A stretch of DNA of 64,000 nucleotides, from NCBI RefSeq assembly GCF_041595635.1, contig NZ_JBFHJW010000017.1, positions 4,679 to 68,678 of the forward strand. The letters are read 5' to 3'. Each line of letters starts with the position of its first letter. Position 1 is the stretch's first letter. This document shows, in pieces, positions 17,608-25,409 of this stretch. The notes beneath the pieces are model-generated. The model worked only from the letters and a program-made list of their open reading frames with translations. It was not told the DNA's origin and ran no database searches. A program made the translations under genes and the position numbers. This DNA comes from Labilibaculum sp041595635. GTDB taxonomy: Bacteria; Bacteroidota; Bacteroidia; Bacteroidales; Marinifilaceae.

Positions 17608-19080
17608 ATGGAAAATAAGTTGTTCATTTATAATACACTAAGTCGGAAGAAAGAATTGTTTGAACCCATCAGTGCGCCTCATGTTGGGCTTTATGTATGT
17701 GGTCCTACGGTTTATGGTGATGCGCACCTAGGTCACGCACGCCCCGCAATTACTTTCGATTTGGTTTTTCGTTACCTATCACACATCGGTTTTAAAGTTC
17801 GCTACGTGAGAAATATCACTGATGTAGGACATTTGGTGAATGATGCCGACGAAGGAGAAGATAAAATTGCAAAAAAGGCTCGTTTGGAACAACTTGAGCC
17901 AATGGAAATTGTTCAATATTTTACCGATCGATATCATAAGGATATGGATGATTTGAATGTATTGAGGCCAAGTATTGAACCTCGTGCATCGGGACACATT
18001 ATTGAGCAAATGGAGGTGATCGATAAATTACTTGCCAATGGATTTGCCTATGAAAGCAATGGTTCGGTATATTTTGATGTTAAAGCATACAGTAAAAAAT
18101 ACGACTATGGAAAATTGTCTGGACGAAAAATTGAAGAGTTAATTTCGAATACTCGCGATTTGGAAGGACAAAGTGAAAAGAAAAATAGTTTCGATTTCGC
18201 CTTATGGAAAAAAGCGAGTCCGGAACACATTATGCGTTGGCCTTCGAAATGGAGCGATGGATTTCCAGGATGGCATCTAGAATGTTCGGCTATGAGTCAG
18301 AAATATTTGGGCGCCAAATTTGATATTCATGGTGGAGGATTGGATTTGCAATTTCCACATCACGAATGTGAGATTGCTCAATCAACTGGTTCTAATGGAC
18401 ATGAAGCTGTAAAATATTGGATGCACAATAACATGATTACCATCAATGGACAGAAAATGGGGAAATCATTGGGAAATTTTGTGAATTTAGGAGCAATGTT
18501 TTCAGGCGAAAATGATGTGTTGGAGCAAGCATACAGTCCTATGACAGTACGTTTTTTCATGCTTCAGGCTCACTATCGTAGTCCACTCGATTTTTCAAAT
18601 GATGCGCTTCAGGCAGCCGAAAAGGGTTTTAAAAGACTGATGACAGCCATTGAAACCTTGGATAAAATTAAGGTTTCGGATTCTTCTTCCAATTCAATTG
18701 AAGAATTGAAAACGAAATGTTACGAAGCTTTAAGTGATGATTTTAACACGCCAATTTTGATTGCTCATCTTTTTGATGGTGTGAAGATGATTAATTCATT
18801 AGCAAGCGGAAAAGAAAAGATAAGCGCTAGCGATCTGGGAAGTCTGAAAAAATTGTATAACGAATTGGTTTTTGATGTGTTAGGCTTGAAAAAAGAAGGC
18901 GAAGAAGGTGGAAACAATGAAATACTCGATCAGGTAATTCGTTTGCTTCTTTCGACTCGAGACGAAGCTAAAAAAAATAAGGATTGGGCAACTGCCGATA
19001 AAATTAGAGATGAACTAACCCATTTGGGAATTGTTGTAAAAGACACCAAGGATGGTCATGAATGGGAAATTGTAAAATAA
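17608..19080 (+). CDS. cysS: Cysteinyl-tRNA synthetase
   Basis: Class I synthetase charging tRNA-Cys. The catalytic zinc cysteine C31 lies in YVCGPTVYGDAH and the HIGH motif is HLGH at 40-43. GWHLECSAM and HHECEIAQ supply the other zinc ligands, and the second signature reads KMGKS in GQKMGKSLGN. The C-terminal DALR-like anticodon domain ends in a short KDTKDGHEWEI tail. At 490 residues it is full length. Monocistronic, with its own terminator. Confidence 0.97.
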   Translation: MENKLFIYNTLSRKKELFEPISAPHVGLYVCGPTVYGDAHLGHARPAITFDLVFRYLSHIGFKVRYVRNITDVGHLVNDADEGEDKIAKKARLEQLEPMEIVQYFTDRYHKDMDDLNVLRPSIEPRASGHIIEQMEVIDKLLANGFAYESNGSVYFDVKAYSKKYDYGKLSGRKIEELISNTRDLEGQSEKKNSFDFALWKKASPEHIMRWPSKWSDGFPGWHLECSAMSQKYLGAKFDIHGGGLDLQFPHHECEIAQSTGSNGHEAVKYWMHNNMITINGQKMGKSLGNFVNLGAMFSGENDVLEQAYSPMTVRFFMLQAHYRSPLDFSNDALQAAEKGFKRLMTAIETLDKIKVSDSSSNSIEELKTKCYEALSDDFNTPILIAHLFDGVKMINSLASGKEKISASDLGSLKKLYNELVFDVLGLKKEGEEGGNNEILDQVIRLLLSTRDEAKKNKDWATADKIRDELTHLGIVVKDTKDGHEWEIVK

Positions 19081-19085
19081 ATTGG

Positions 19086-19118
19086 AACTGTCCTGATTGA
19101 TCAGGACAGTTTTTTTTT
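19086..19118 (+). terminator. Rho-independent terminator of cysS
   Basis: AACTGTCCTGA / TCAGGACAGTT with loop TTGA, followed by eight T residues. Confidence 0.9.
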
Positions 19119-19195
19119 ACCTAATTTTAATCTTATTTTCTGATCTATTATCAAATCGGTTTTTACAATCGGTTCGAGATTAAAAAAGACTGACT

Positions 19196-20323
19196 ATGAA
19201 TTTTTATTCTTTTGTACCCTTACTGTATATTTTCCTTTTGTTATCGTGCAATAATAATGCGGCGAATAAAAATAAAACAAGTTCGCAAAAAGAGGTAGAG
19301 CCGACACAGGAAGCAAATCAGATTGTGAATAGTTTGCGTTTAAAACAGCCACATCGCAATGATTTATTCACCATGGGTGAAAAGTTCGACATTATTATGA
19401 CGCCCAGAAAAAAAGCTGCTGATATCGATTCGGTACAATTTTGGGCTGATGATTCTTTAATTGGAAGTCTTACTGATGAGCCCTGGAAAATGAGCTGCGT
19501 TTTCAGAAATGAGAAAATGGGTAAACATACTCTAAAGGTAATGGCCTACCATGTAGATGGAACCATTGGTATTGTTTCGACCCATATAAATGTAAAAACC
19601 GAATTGCTTCCCGATGAGTATTCGTACAAAATCATAAATGAATATTCTCACGATAGAGGAGCCTACACGCAGGGTTTATTTTATCATGATGGATTTTTAT
19701 ATGAGGGAACCGGACAAAAAGGAGAATCGAGTTTGCGTAAGGTGAAAATTGAGAATGGTGAAGCTCTTTCCATTAAAAATTTGGAACAGGAATATTTTGG
19801 TGAGGGAATTACTTTGTACAACAATAAAATTATTCAACTAACATGGACTTCGGGAAAAGCTTTTGTGATTAACCCAGAAACCTTTGAGCAAGAAGATGTT
19901 TTTACCCCATTAACTAGTAATGGCCAGGCTTGGGGAATTACGAGTGTCAACAATGAGTTGGTTGTTTCGGACGGTACCAATGTTCTTTCATTTATCGATC
20001 CAAACAATTATTCTACTACAAGAATCGTGGAGGTTTACGACAACAAAGGAAAAGTGACCAACCTGAATGAATTGGAATATATCAATGGAAAAATATTTGC
20101 AAATGTTTGGTTGACCGATCGTATTGTGATTATTAATCCTGAGACTGGTCGTGTGGAAGGAAATTTGAACTTGGGATCTATCTTAAATACATCTGAAAAG
20201 AACCAATTGATAAAAGGTGATGAGGTTTTGAACGGGATTGCCTGGGATTCCACTAACGGACGTTTATTTGTTACAGGAAAAAGATGGCCTAAGCTTTTCG
20301 AAATAAAGATTGATAAGAAGTAG
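19196..20323 (+). CDS. Glutaminyl-peptide cyclotransferase lipoprotein
   Basis: Plant-type glutamine cyclotransferase (five-bladed propeller), which converts N-terminal glutamine to pyroglutamate on exported proteins. The lipoprotein signal MNFYSFVPLLYIFLLLSC gives a lipidated cysteine at 18. An Ig-like region spans about 45-135. The enzyme domain starts at about 145 with the hallmark HDRGAYTQGLFYHDGFLYEG and continues through LTWTSGKAFVIN, GQAWGITS and NELEYINGKIFANVW to GIAWDSTNGRLFVTG. At 375 residues it is complete. Many type IX secretion cargoes start with pyroglutamate after signal cleavage, so a link to that system is plausible but inferred. Confidence 0.9.
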   Translation: MNFYSFVPLLYIFLLLSCNNNAANKNKTSSQKEVEPTQEANQIVNSLRLKQPHRNDLFTMGEKFDIIMTPRKKAADIDSVQFWADDSLIGSLTDEPWKMSCVFRNEKMGKHTLKVMAYHVDGTIGIVSTHINVKTELLPDEYSYKIINEYSHDRGAYTQGLFYHDGFLYEGTGQKGESSLRKVKIENGEALSIKNLEQEYFGEGITLYNNKIIQLTWTSGKAFVINPETFEQEDVFTPLTSNGQAWGITSVNNELVVSDGTNVLSFIDPNNYSTTRIVEVYDNKGKVTNLNELEYINGKIFANVWLTDRIVIINPETGRVEGNLNLGSILNTSEKNQLIKGDEVLNGIAWDSTNGRLFVTGKRWPKLFEIKIDKK

Positions 20324-20359
20324 AAAAAACAATTCGAGCCGATGGAAGCGTAAGAAATC

Positions 20360-21241
20360 TTATTCTGCGATATCAAGTTTACCGTTTCCCTGTTTAAAAA
20401 GGGAGTTTTGGGTATTTCGTAGACCTTCGTAAGAATCTAAAACACCTTTTACGCTTCCTACTAAAATTTTAGCTTCTACCATAATAGGAATTCGATTGTT
20501 ATCGTTACTTAACCAAACAGTCATGTCTTCGCCGCCCTTAAACATGGTTCCTTCTACTAAAAGAGGGGAGAATTTTAGGCATTCAAAGTTTTCTCCCGAT
20601 TTCGTTTTGATAGTTTCTAAGCCCTGATACCGAATGTATAAGGAATGAATTTCATTATCAATTAGTATCGATATTGGAATCTTATCGCCTTTTTTATACT
20701 TCGAAAAATTTAAATTGCGGACATAGTAAGCAATCGATAAAATATCGAAAGTGCAGGGTTTATTGGTTAGTGTATCCAGCTTGACTGGCTTTTCACGCTT
20801 CTGAATTTTCGAAAAAATTTGCTTATTGGACTCATCGAACCAATATTCGTGATGAGCATTGTAGTTGGCTTCGTGAGTTCTTCGATCGAAATAAAGCGGA
20901 GAAAGTGTTTGTCGGTCAGCATAGCAGGTAAGTGTATCTCTTAGTTTAAAAACCCAATCGAAAGCTTTGGTATTTTTGCCTTCTCCTTTTATTTTAAAAA
21001 CATCCCGATTTTGGAACTGTTCAGCTTCCACCGATAATTCAACTTCTCCGGCAGCTACCCAAATAAAACCCCAATTGTAGTAGCCTCTGAAAACCAATTT
21101 TTCACCTGCTTGAAAAGCAAAATTTTCAGGGATACATTGCGCTGTTGTGTTTTTTGAAGAGCAAATCAACAACATAAGCAATAGAATATGGAGTTTTTGA
21201 ATCACATTAAGGAATTGAAATTTATTTGTTAACCTGGCCAA
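20360..21241 (-). CDS. DUF3108 family exported protein
   Basis: 293 residues with an N-terminal hydrophobic segment (about 15-27) ending near SSKNTTAQC, so exported to the periplasm. The DUF3108 pattern is clear: FAFQAGEKLVFRGYYNWGFIWVAAGEVEL-type beta sandwich, later GEGKNTKAFDWVFKLRDT and FDILSIAYYVRN, then LWLSNDNNRIPIMVEAKI near the C-terminus. Function of the family is unknown; it is an envelope protein. The start overlaps the end of the upstream thiamine-binding-like gene by 20 bases, pointing to translational coupling in a three-gene operon. Confidence 0.85.
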   Translation of the reverse strand: MARLTNKFQFLNVIQKLHILLLMLLICSSKNTTAQCIPENFAFQAGEKLVFRGYYNWGFIWVAAGEVELSVEAEQFQNRDVFKIKGEGKNTKAFDWVFKLRDTLTCYADRQTLSPLYFDRRTHEANYNAHHEYWFDESNKQIFSKIQKREKPVKLDTLTNKPCTFDILSIAYYVRNLNFSKYKKGDKIPISILIDNEIHSLYIRYQGLETIKTKSGENFECLKFSPLLVEGTMFKGGEDMTVWLSNDNNRIPIMVEAKILVGSVKGVLDSYEGLRNTQNSLFKQGNGKLDIAE

Positions 21242-21533
21242 TTTTGTTTTCGATAGATTCTACTTTTCTCGTCAAGCGGTTGTTCTTGTTTTTTTGAATA
21301 TCCATTGTCATTGTGCAATAAACACGATCCGAATCCACCTCTAAAACTTCGTAGCAGCGATTTATCAGAGCCAAAGCTTCGGGTAATGCATTTGTTTCAA
21401 TAAGTGTTCCCATTGCCGTTAACTGGTAGGAAATCCCGCTTTCACGGATCAATTCAACAACCTTGCTAACTTGTTTGCTTACACTATCTCCTTTATCGGT
21501 AGGGAAAATAGCAAATTCCATGAGTACTGACAT
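21222..21533 (-). CDS. MTH1187/YkoF-like thiamine-binding protein
   Basis: 103-residue ferredoxin-fold protein of the MTH1187 (DUF77) family. MEFAIFPTDKGDSVSKQVSKV opens the first strand and helix. YQLTAMGTLIET is the family signature, and VYCTMTMDIQ follows. Members bind thiamine or its pyrimidine precursors and form tetramers; the role in the cell is not settled. It lies 12 bases after an Ig-like lipoprotein gene and overlaps the DUF3108 gene, so one transcript probably carries all three. Confidence 0.87.
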   Translation of the reverse strand: MSVLMEFAIFPTDKGDSVSKQVSKVVELIRESGISYQLTAMGTLIETNALPEALALINRCYEVLEVDSDRVYCTMTMDIQKNKNNRLTRKVESIENKIGQVNK

Positions 21534-21545
21534 ATTTTTATGTTT

Positions 21546-23480
21546 TTATTTATCGTCTGATCTTTTTGTTCTTTTATTACCCTCTGCTTCTTTTTGTAAA
21601 GCTTTTTCGAGTAGTTCTTTTTTCTTAAGCTCAAGTTCAATTTGATATTTATTGAAATTGATTTCTTTTCCTTCTTCAGAAATGGAAACCTGGCTTTCAA
21701 CATCCCAATTGGAACGAACTTTTAATTCTTTTTTGTAATAAATAACCAGTTCGGGTTGAATTCCTTCGAGATAGTTTCCTGTATCCCACTTACCATTGCG
21801 GTTTTCATCAATAATAATTTTAAAAAAATAGCTGTCGGGAGCCAAGTAGTCGAACACAACAACTTGGTCGGAATCAACTTTTTTTGTTTGAAGAAGAGTT
21901 TCACTTTTACTGTTTTTCAGTAATTGAACCAACAAAGGAGTTTTTACATTGCCCACACTTAGCAAAATTCGTCCGTAATAGTCTTCTTCTTGGGTTGTAA
22001 TTTTTCCTTTGTATTTATCGCTGTAAATACCATAAATATTACGAAATGCTGTGGAATCAAATTCTACTTTATATTGGGTTTCAGGTTTCCAATCTATTTT
22101 CAGATTGTAAGTAAGAATATTGGTAGGGTCCTGTTCTATTTTATAATCAATAGGAATTTCTAAGGTATCCTGAAGTCGATAAATTTGGATGCTGTCCTTG
22201 TTTATTTCAGCCAAAGGTTCATTAAAAACTATTTTAGCATATCTGTTTAAATCCTGGGCTCCACTAGCATTTAGCTTGAAATTATAGGTTGGGGCTTTAA
22301 TCGTAATTTGCTTCTTTTTTTTCTTCGACTCCTTCGCTTTTGTAGGATCTGAATAACGTAATTTGACAGTATCAATGAAACCAACAAGCTGACCCAATGA
22401 ATCGCTTTTTAGGTACTGTAATTTGGCCAAAAGAGTATCCTTTTTGTAGATAAGAGAATCAGTAATCCAGTAGGATAGAGTGTCGTTGGTTCTGTTTTTT
22501 TCTAGCAGATACCAATTTGGATTTTCATCCATACCTAAGAAGTCAATTTTTAAACTATCTTTTCTGCTGGTATTAAATTCAAAATAAATCATTTCTCTTC
22601 TGTCACGTTTGTAGGTGGTTAAATATTGAAGAGGGTTGATCTCATCAAACATTCTTATATGAACATTTGTTGGTTCTGGTGAGTGTATTTTTCGGATCAC
22701 AATAGAATCCTTACTGATGCTGTCTATTTGCTCGTAAGTATGTATGCTTGGTGTGACTAAATCTTTCTTAAAGCCTATCATTTCTCCTGGACCATTGTAA
22801 AGGTAGTTTTGATTTCCATCAACCAATGCGAATATTTTGTAGTCTCCTTTGCTTAGGTTATTCAGTTGAAAATAACCAGACGAATCGGGTTTGGCTATGT
22901 AGCTTGCTATTTCTTGGTAAGGAATAGAGTCTTTGGTGTTTAAGTAGGCCATAATCATGACATCTTCAACGGGCTTTTCGGTAAAGGCATTGTCTATTTT
23001 TCCTTTAATACTCAGGGAGTCTAGCTGATCTCCAGTTGAGAATACAAACTGAAAACCTTCAAGTACATTTCCTTCATTATTATCGCTTAATCCGTCTCCA
23101 AAATCGAGTGTGTAAGTAGTGTTTTCACGAAGCTGTTCTTCTAATTTGATATAAATAGAACGACCTTTTAACTTTACACTGGGTTTCTTTTTTAAGGGTG
23201 GTGATATAATGAAATTGTTACTTATGTCGTTAAGTTTCACAAATTCATTGAAGAATACCTCTATTTTTCCACCTTTGTAGTTGGTGGAATAATTTTTAGG
23301 CAGAGTATTTATAACTTTGGGTGCTACACGATCAATCGGACCGCCGTTAGGCGTACCTTGTCTTGCACAGGAATATATAAAAGTTAAAGTTGCAATTCCT
23401 AAAAGGATATTTAAAGCTAATTTTTTCAAGTTAATTGGTTTTGATAATTGATATTTGCGCACAAAATTACAAAGATTCAA
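21546..23480 (-). CDS. Ig-like (Big_5) domain lipoprotein
   Basis: About 630-644 residues. After a lipoprotein signal ending FIYSC it has RQGTPNGGPIDRVAPKV, the opening typical of Bacteroidota Ig-like domain lipoproteins. It continues with a SbsA-like Ig domain (NTLPKNYSTNY, VFFNEFVKL, TYTLDFGDGLSDNNEGN), a carboxypeptidase-regulatory-like repeat (GYFQLNNLSKGDYKIFALVDGN) and more beta repeats. A structural envelope role is inferred. The only in-frame ATG is at 23480, but a TTG at 23429 would give MKKLALNILLGIATLTFIYSC, a textbook lipoprotein signal, and a -7 box lies between the two, so the TTG may be the true start. First gene of a three-gene operon. Confidence 0.85.
   Translation of the reverse strand: MNLCNFVRKYQLSKPINLKKLALNILLGIATLTFIYSCARQGTPNGGPIDRVAPKVINTLPKNYSTNYKGGKIEVFFNEFVKLNDISNNFIISPPLKKKPSVKLKGRSIYIKLEEQLRENTTYTLDFGDGLSDNNEGNVLEGFQFVFSTGDQLDSLSIKGKIDNAFTEKPVEDVMIMAYLNTKDSIPYQEIASYIAKPDSSGYFQLNNLSKGDYKIFALVDGNQNYLYNGPGEMIGFKKDLVTPSIHTYEQIDSISKDSIVIRKIHSPEPTNVHIRMFDEINPLQYLTTYKRDRREMIYFEFNTSRKDSLKIDFLGMDENPNWYLLEKNRTNDTLSYWITDSLIYKKDTLLAKLQYLKSDSLGQLVGFIDTVKLRYSDPTKAKESKKKKKQITIKAPTYNFKLNASGAQDLNRYAKIVFNEPLAEINKDSIQIYRLQDTLEIPIDYKIEQDPTNILTYNLKIDWKPETQYKVEFDSTAFRNIYGIYSDKYKGKITTQEEDYYGRILLSVGNVKTPLLVQLLKNSKSETLLQTKKVDSDQVVVFDYLAPDSYFFKIIIDENRNGKWDTGNYLEGIQPELVIYYKKELKVRSNWDVESQVSISEEGKEINFNKYQIELELKKKELLEKALQKEAEGNKRTKRSDDK
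23462..23469 (-). promoter_or_regulatory. Putative -7 box for the Ig-like lipoprotein operon
   Basis: On the minus strand TAATTTTG (TAnnTTTG). Being inside the frame that starts at 23480, it argues for translation from the TTG at 23429. Confidence 0.35.
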
Positions 23481-23506
23481 AACAAAAATAAGTTAATAAA
23501 AGTAAA

Positions 23507-24832
23507 ATGGATGATTCCTTGCAATATTCCTTGTTAAAAAGAAATGAGTTTTATGAAATAGCAGCTCAAACAAAATTTGATTTTGTGATGTTAGATGCTG
23601 GAATAAAGGAGATTATGTTTTCGATATTGGCAGCAAATCAAGCTTGCAAATGTGCAATTTTCATTCCTAATGATTTTCAAGAATCTTTACATCAAATTGT
23701 TGATTCTTTGGATCGAAATCACTCTTTGCTTCTTGCTTTTCGAAAGCAGTTTCCTCATCTAGTATTGCCAGATGAATATTTACACCTAAAGCGGAATACT
23801 ACGAAATGGAAGCATCTTTTTTCGGGCCAAGTTCGAAGTAAGGACATTTCAAAATATGAATCAGCCCTGAATGTAGAGGCAGGAGATGCTGTTTTTATCG
23901 AAAAAGAATTTAAAATATCGACTCATCGTTTGCTTCTTTCTCTTCTAAAATATGCGGTTGAAAAAGGGGTAGTGGTTCTAAACCATACGCATTTCGAAAA
24001 AGGGGGATGTCAGGAAGCTGTTCTTCACGATCGTGCAATAAAAGGAGATAAATCCGTTCCCATTTCATTCAATTCCTTACTTTCCTTTTCAGAGATAAAA
24101 GAAAGTGAGTGCAGGTACGAATTTCATATCTACTTGCAAAAGAAAACTTTGTTTTTAAAGCGGAGTTTGAAGTTTTCTGTTCGAGGTATTTTGGTAAGAA
24201 TGGTAAGATACCAAGATTACTACCTACTAATTTGTGATTTACAAAACGATAAGGAAAGCTTTCTATCTGAAATTTTACAGGAAGTAAATCGATTGGTAAA
24301 CTGGGAAGGAAAATTTTGTTCAGATGATATCATAAGCTACGATATTGTGGAAACAAGAGCAGATCATTCACTAAAAAATCACTTGGATGAATTGGCCAAA
24401 ATGGCTCAAAAGAAACTGGGTATTTCTTCCTCTCAATTGCTGAAATGGATTTCTACTTTTTCTGCTAAGGATGCCAATTTTGAGGGAAAAACAGAAATTC
24501 AGCAGTTGATTGAGTTTGGAGATTATCGTTTCGATGAGGCCAAACAGACAGGAATTCATCCCCTTCCTTTTAAAAATATGTTTTATCGCTTTGGTTCCGA
24601 AATTGAGGTTTTAACCGAAAAAGCTTACGAACTGAGACCTAAATTCGGACCTGGACATGATTTGTGGGTTTACGTTCAGTTTTGGTATCTGTACGAAAAT
24701 GAGATGATTTGTTCTCCTCAGGATTATTTGAATAGAATTCAGGGAGGACGACCTGCTCTTGATTCTGATTTGATTGCTTCGGAGGATCTTTTGGTAGATT
24801 TTTTCGAAATGATAAAGAAGCCTAGTATTTAG
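23507..24832 (+). CDS. GlpD-like protein lacking the FAD-binding motif
   Basis: 441 residues that align by eye with glycerol-3-phosphate dehydrogenase (GlpD) but are stripped of catalytic parts. Residues 24-57 follow the GlpD dinucleotide fold, yet GGGITG is replaced by LDAGIKE. The segment YAVEKGVVVLNHT (149-161) matches the region after the first substrate-domain strands. FKNMFYRFGSEIEVLTEKA and ENEMICSPQDYLNR match the GlpD C-terminal domain. The GTSSRSTKLIHGG segment is missing, and the protein is about 60-110 residues short. It is unlikely to bind FAD covalently or by the usual fold, so probably a pseudoenzyme. The frame is intact and starts 27 bases from the divergent lipoprotein gene. 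Confidence 0.72.
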   Translation: MDDSLQYSLLKRNEFYEIAAQTKFDFVMLDAGIKEIMFSILAANQACKCAIFIPNDFQESLHQIVDSLDRNHSLLLAFRKQFPHLVLPDEYLHLKRNTTKWKHLFSGQVRSKDISKYESALNVEAGDAVFIEKEFKISTHRLLLSLLKYAVEKGVVVLNHTHFEKGGCQEAVLHDRAIKGDKSVPISFNSLLSFSEIKESECRYEFHIYLQKKTLFLKRSLKFSVRGILVRMVRYQDYYLLICDLQNDKESFLSEILQEVNRLVNWEGKFCSDDIISYDIVETRADHSLKNHLDELAKMAQKKLGISSSQLLKWISTFSAKDANFEGKTEIQQLIEFGDYRFDEAKQTGIHPLPFKNMFYRFGSEIEVLTEKAYELRPKFGPGHDLWVYVQFWYLYENEMICSPQDYLNRIQGGRPALDSDLIASEDLLVDFFEMIKKPSI

Positions 24833-24846
24833 GTTGGTTTTTCTTA

Positions 24847-24866
24847 AATACCAACATATAGGTATT
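24847..24866. promoter_or_regulatory. Inverted repeat upstream of the His-rich protein gene
   Basis: AATACC (24847-24852) and GGTATT (24861-24866), eight bases apart, 60 bases before the His-rich gene. It could be a metal-regulator operator or a weak hairpin. Confidence 0.3.
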
Positions 24867-24926
24867 GGTTGATGCTGGAGTAGATCCTATTTTTGTGTCG
24901 TAATTTTAGTCCTAGTTAAAGGTTGA

Positions 24927-25292
24927 ATGAAAGCGTTTCGAAAATTTAAAATAGCATTTGTTAGTATTCTGCTTCCAGCAATGATTATGTTGGCGGCCAA
25001 TGCTGTTTATAATTGGCACGTTCATAAGCAGGCTGACGGAACCGTACTTGTGCATGCACATCCCTACCATAAATCCGGAAGTGCCGAAGGAACAAGACAT
25101 CATCATCATTCTGGTCAGGAGTATTTTTCATTACAACAAATTACGGCTTTCTTTTTTTCTTTGGTTGCTGGTTTTTATTTAGCCGCGATTTTTAGTAAAG
25201 CATTCATCATCGATAATGTGTACCGTTTATTGGTGAAGAGTAGTATTCTCGAATTTCTTTTGCCTAATCGGGCTCCTCCCATCTATTCTTAA
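24927..25292 (+). CDS. His-rich small membrane protein, possibly metal-linked
   Basis: 121 residues with a membrane helix at about 9-28, a histidine-rich extracytoplasmic loop (WHVHK, VHAHPYHK, RHHHHSG; nine histidines within about 40 residues, 30-70), a second hydrophobic segment (about 74-93) and a C-terminal end NRAPPIYS. I recognise the layout from small Bacteroidota proteins found before TonB receptors but know no assigned function. The histidine loop suggests zinc, copper or cobalt binding. The TonB receptor gene follows 117 bases downstream on the same strand. Confidence 0.72.
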   Translation: MKAFRKFKIAFVSILLPAMIMLAANAVYNWHVHKQADGTVLVHAHPYHKSGSAEGTRHHHHSGQEYFSLQQITAFFFSLVAGFYLAAIFSKAFIIDNVYRLLVKSSILEFLLPNRAPPIYS

Positions 25293-25409
25293 TATTTAAT
25301 GCCTAATACTGCTCATTAGTAAGCAGATGCTTTTGCTTCTTCAAATTTGTAGAGGTAGGTGCTAGTATGCCTAAAATTTAATCAAATATCTTAATCTAAA
25401 ACACTTATA

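Noticed and set aside
17447..17641. Plus-strand frame overlapping the start of cysS
   Set aside because: Overlaps a certain gene in another frame and has no motif.
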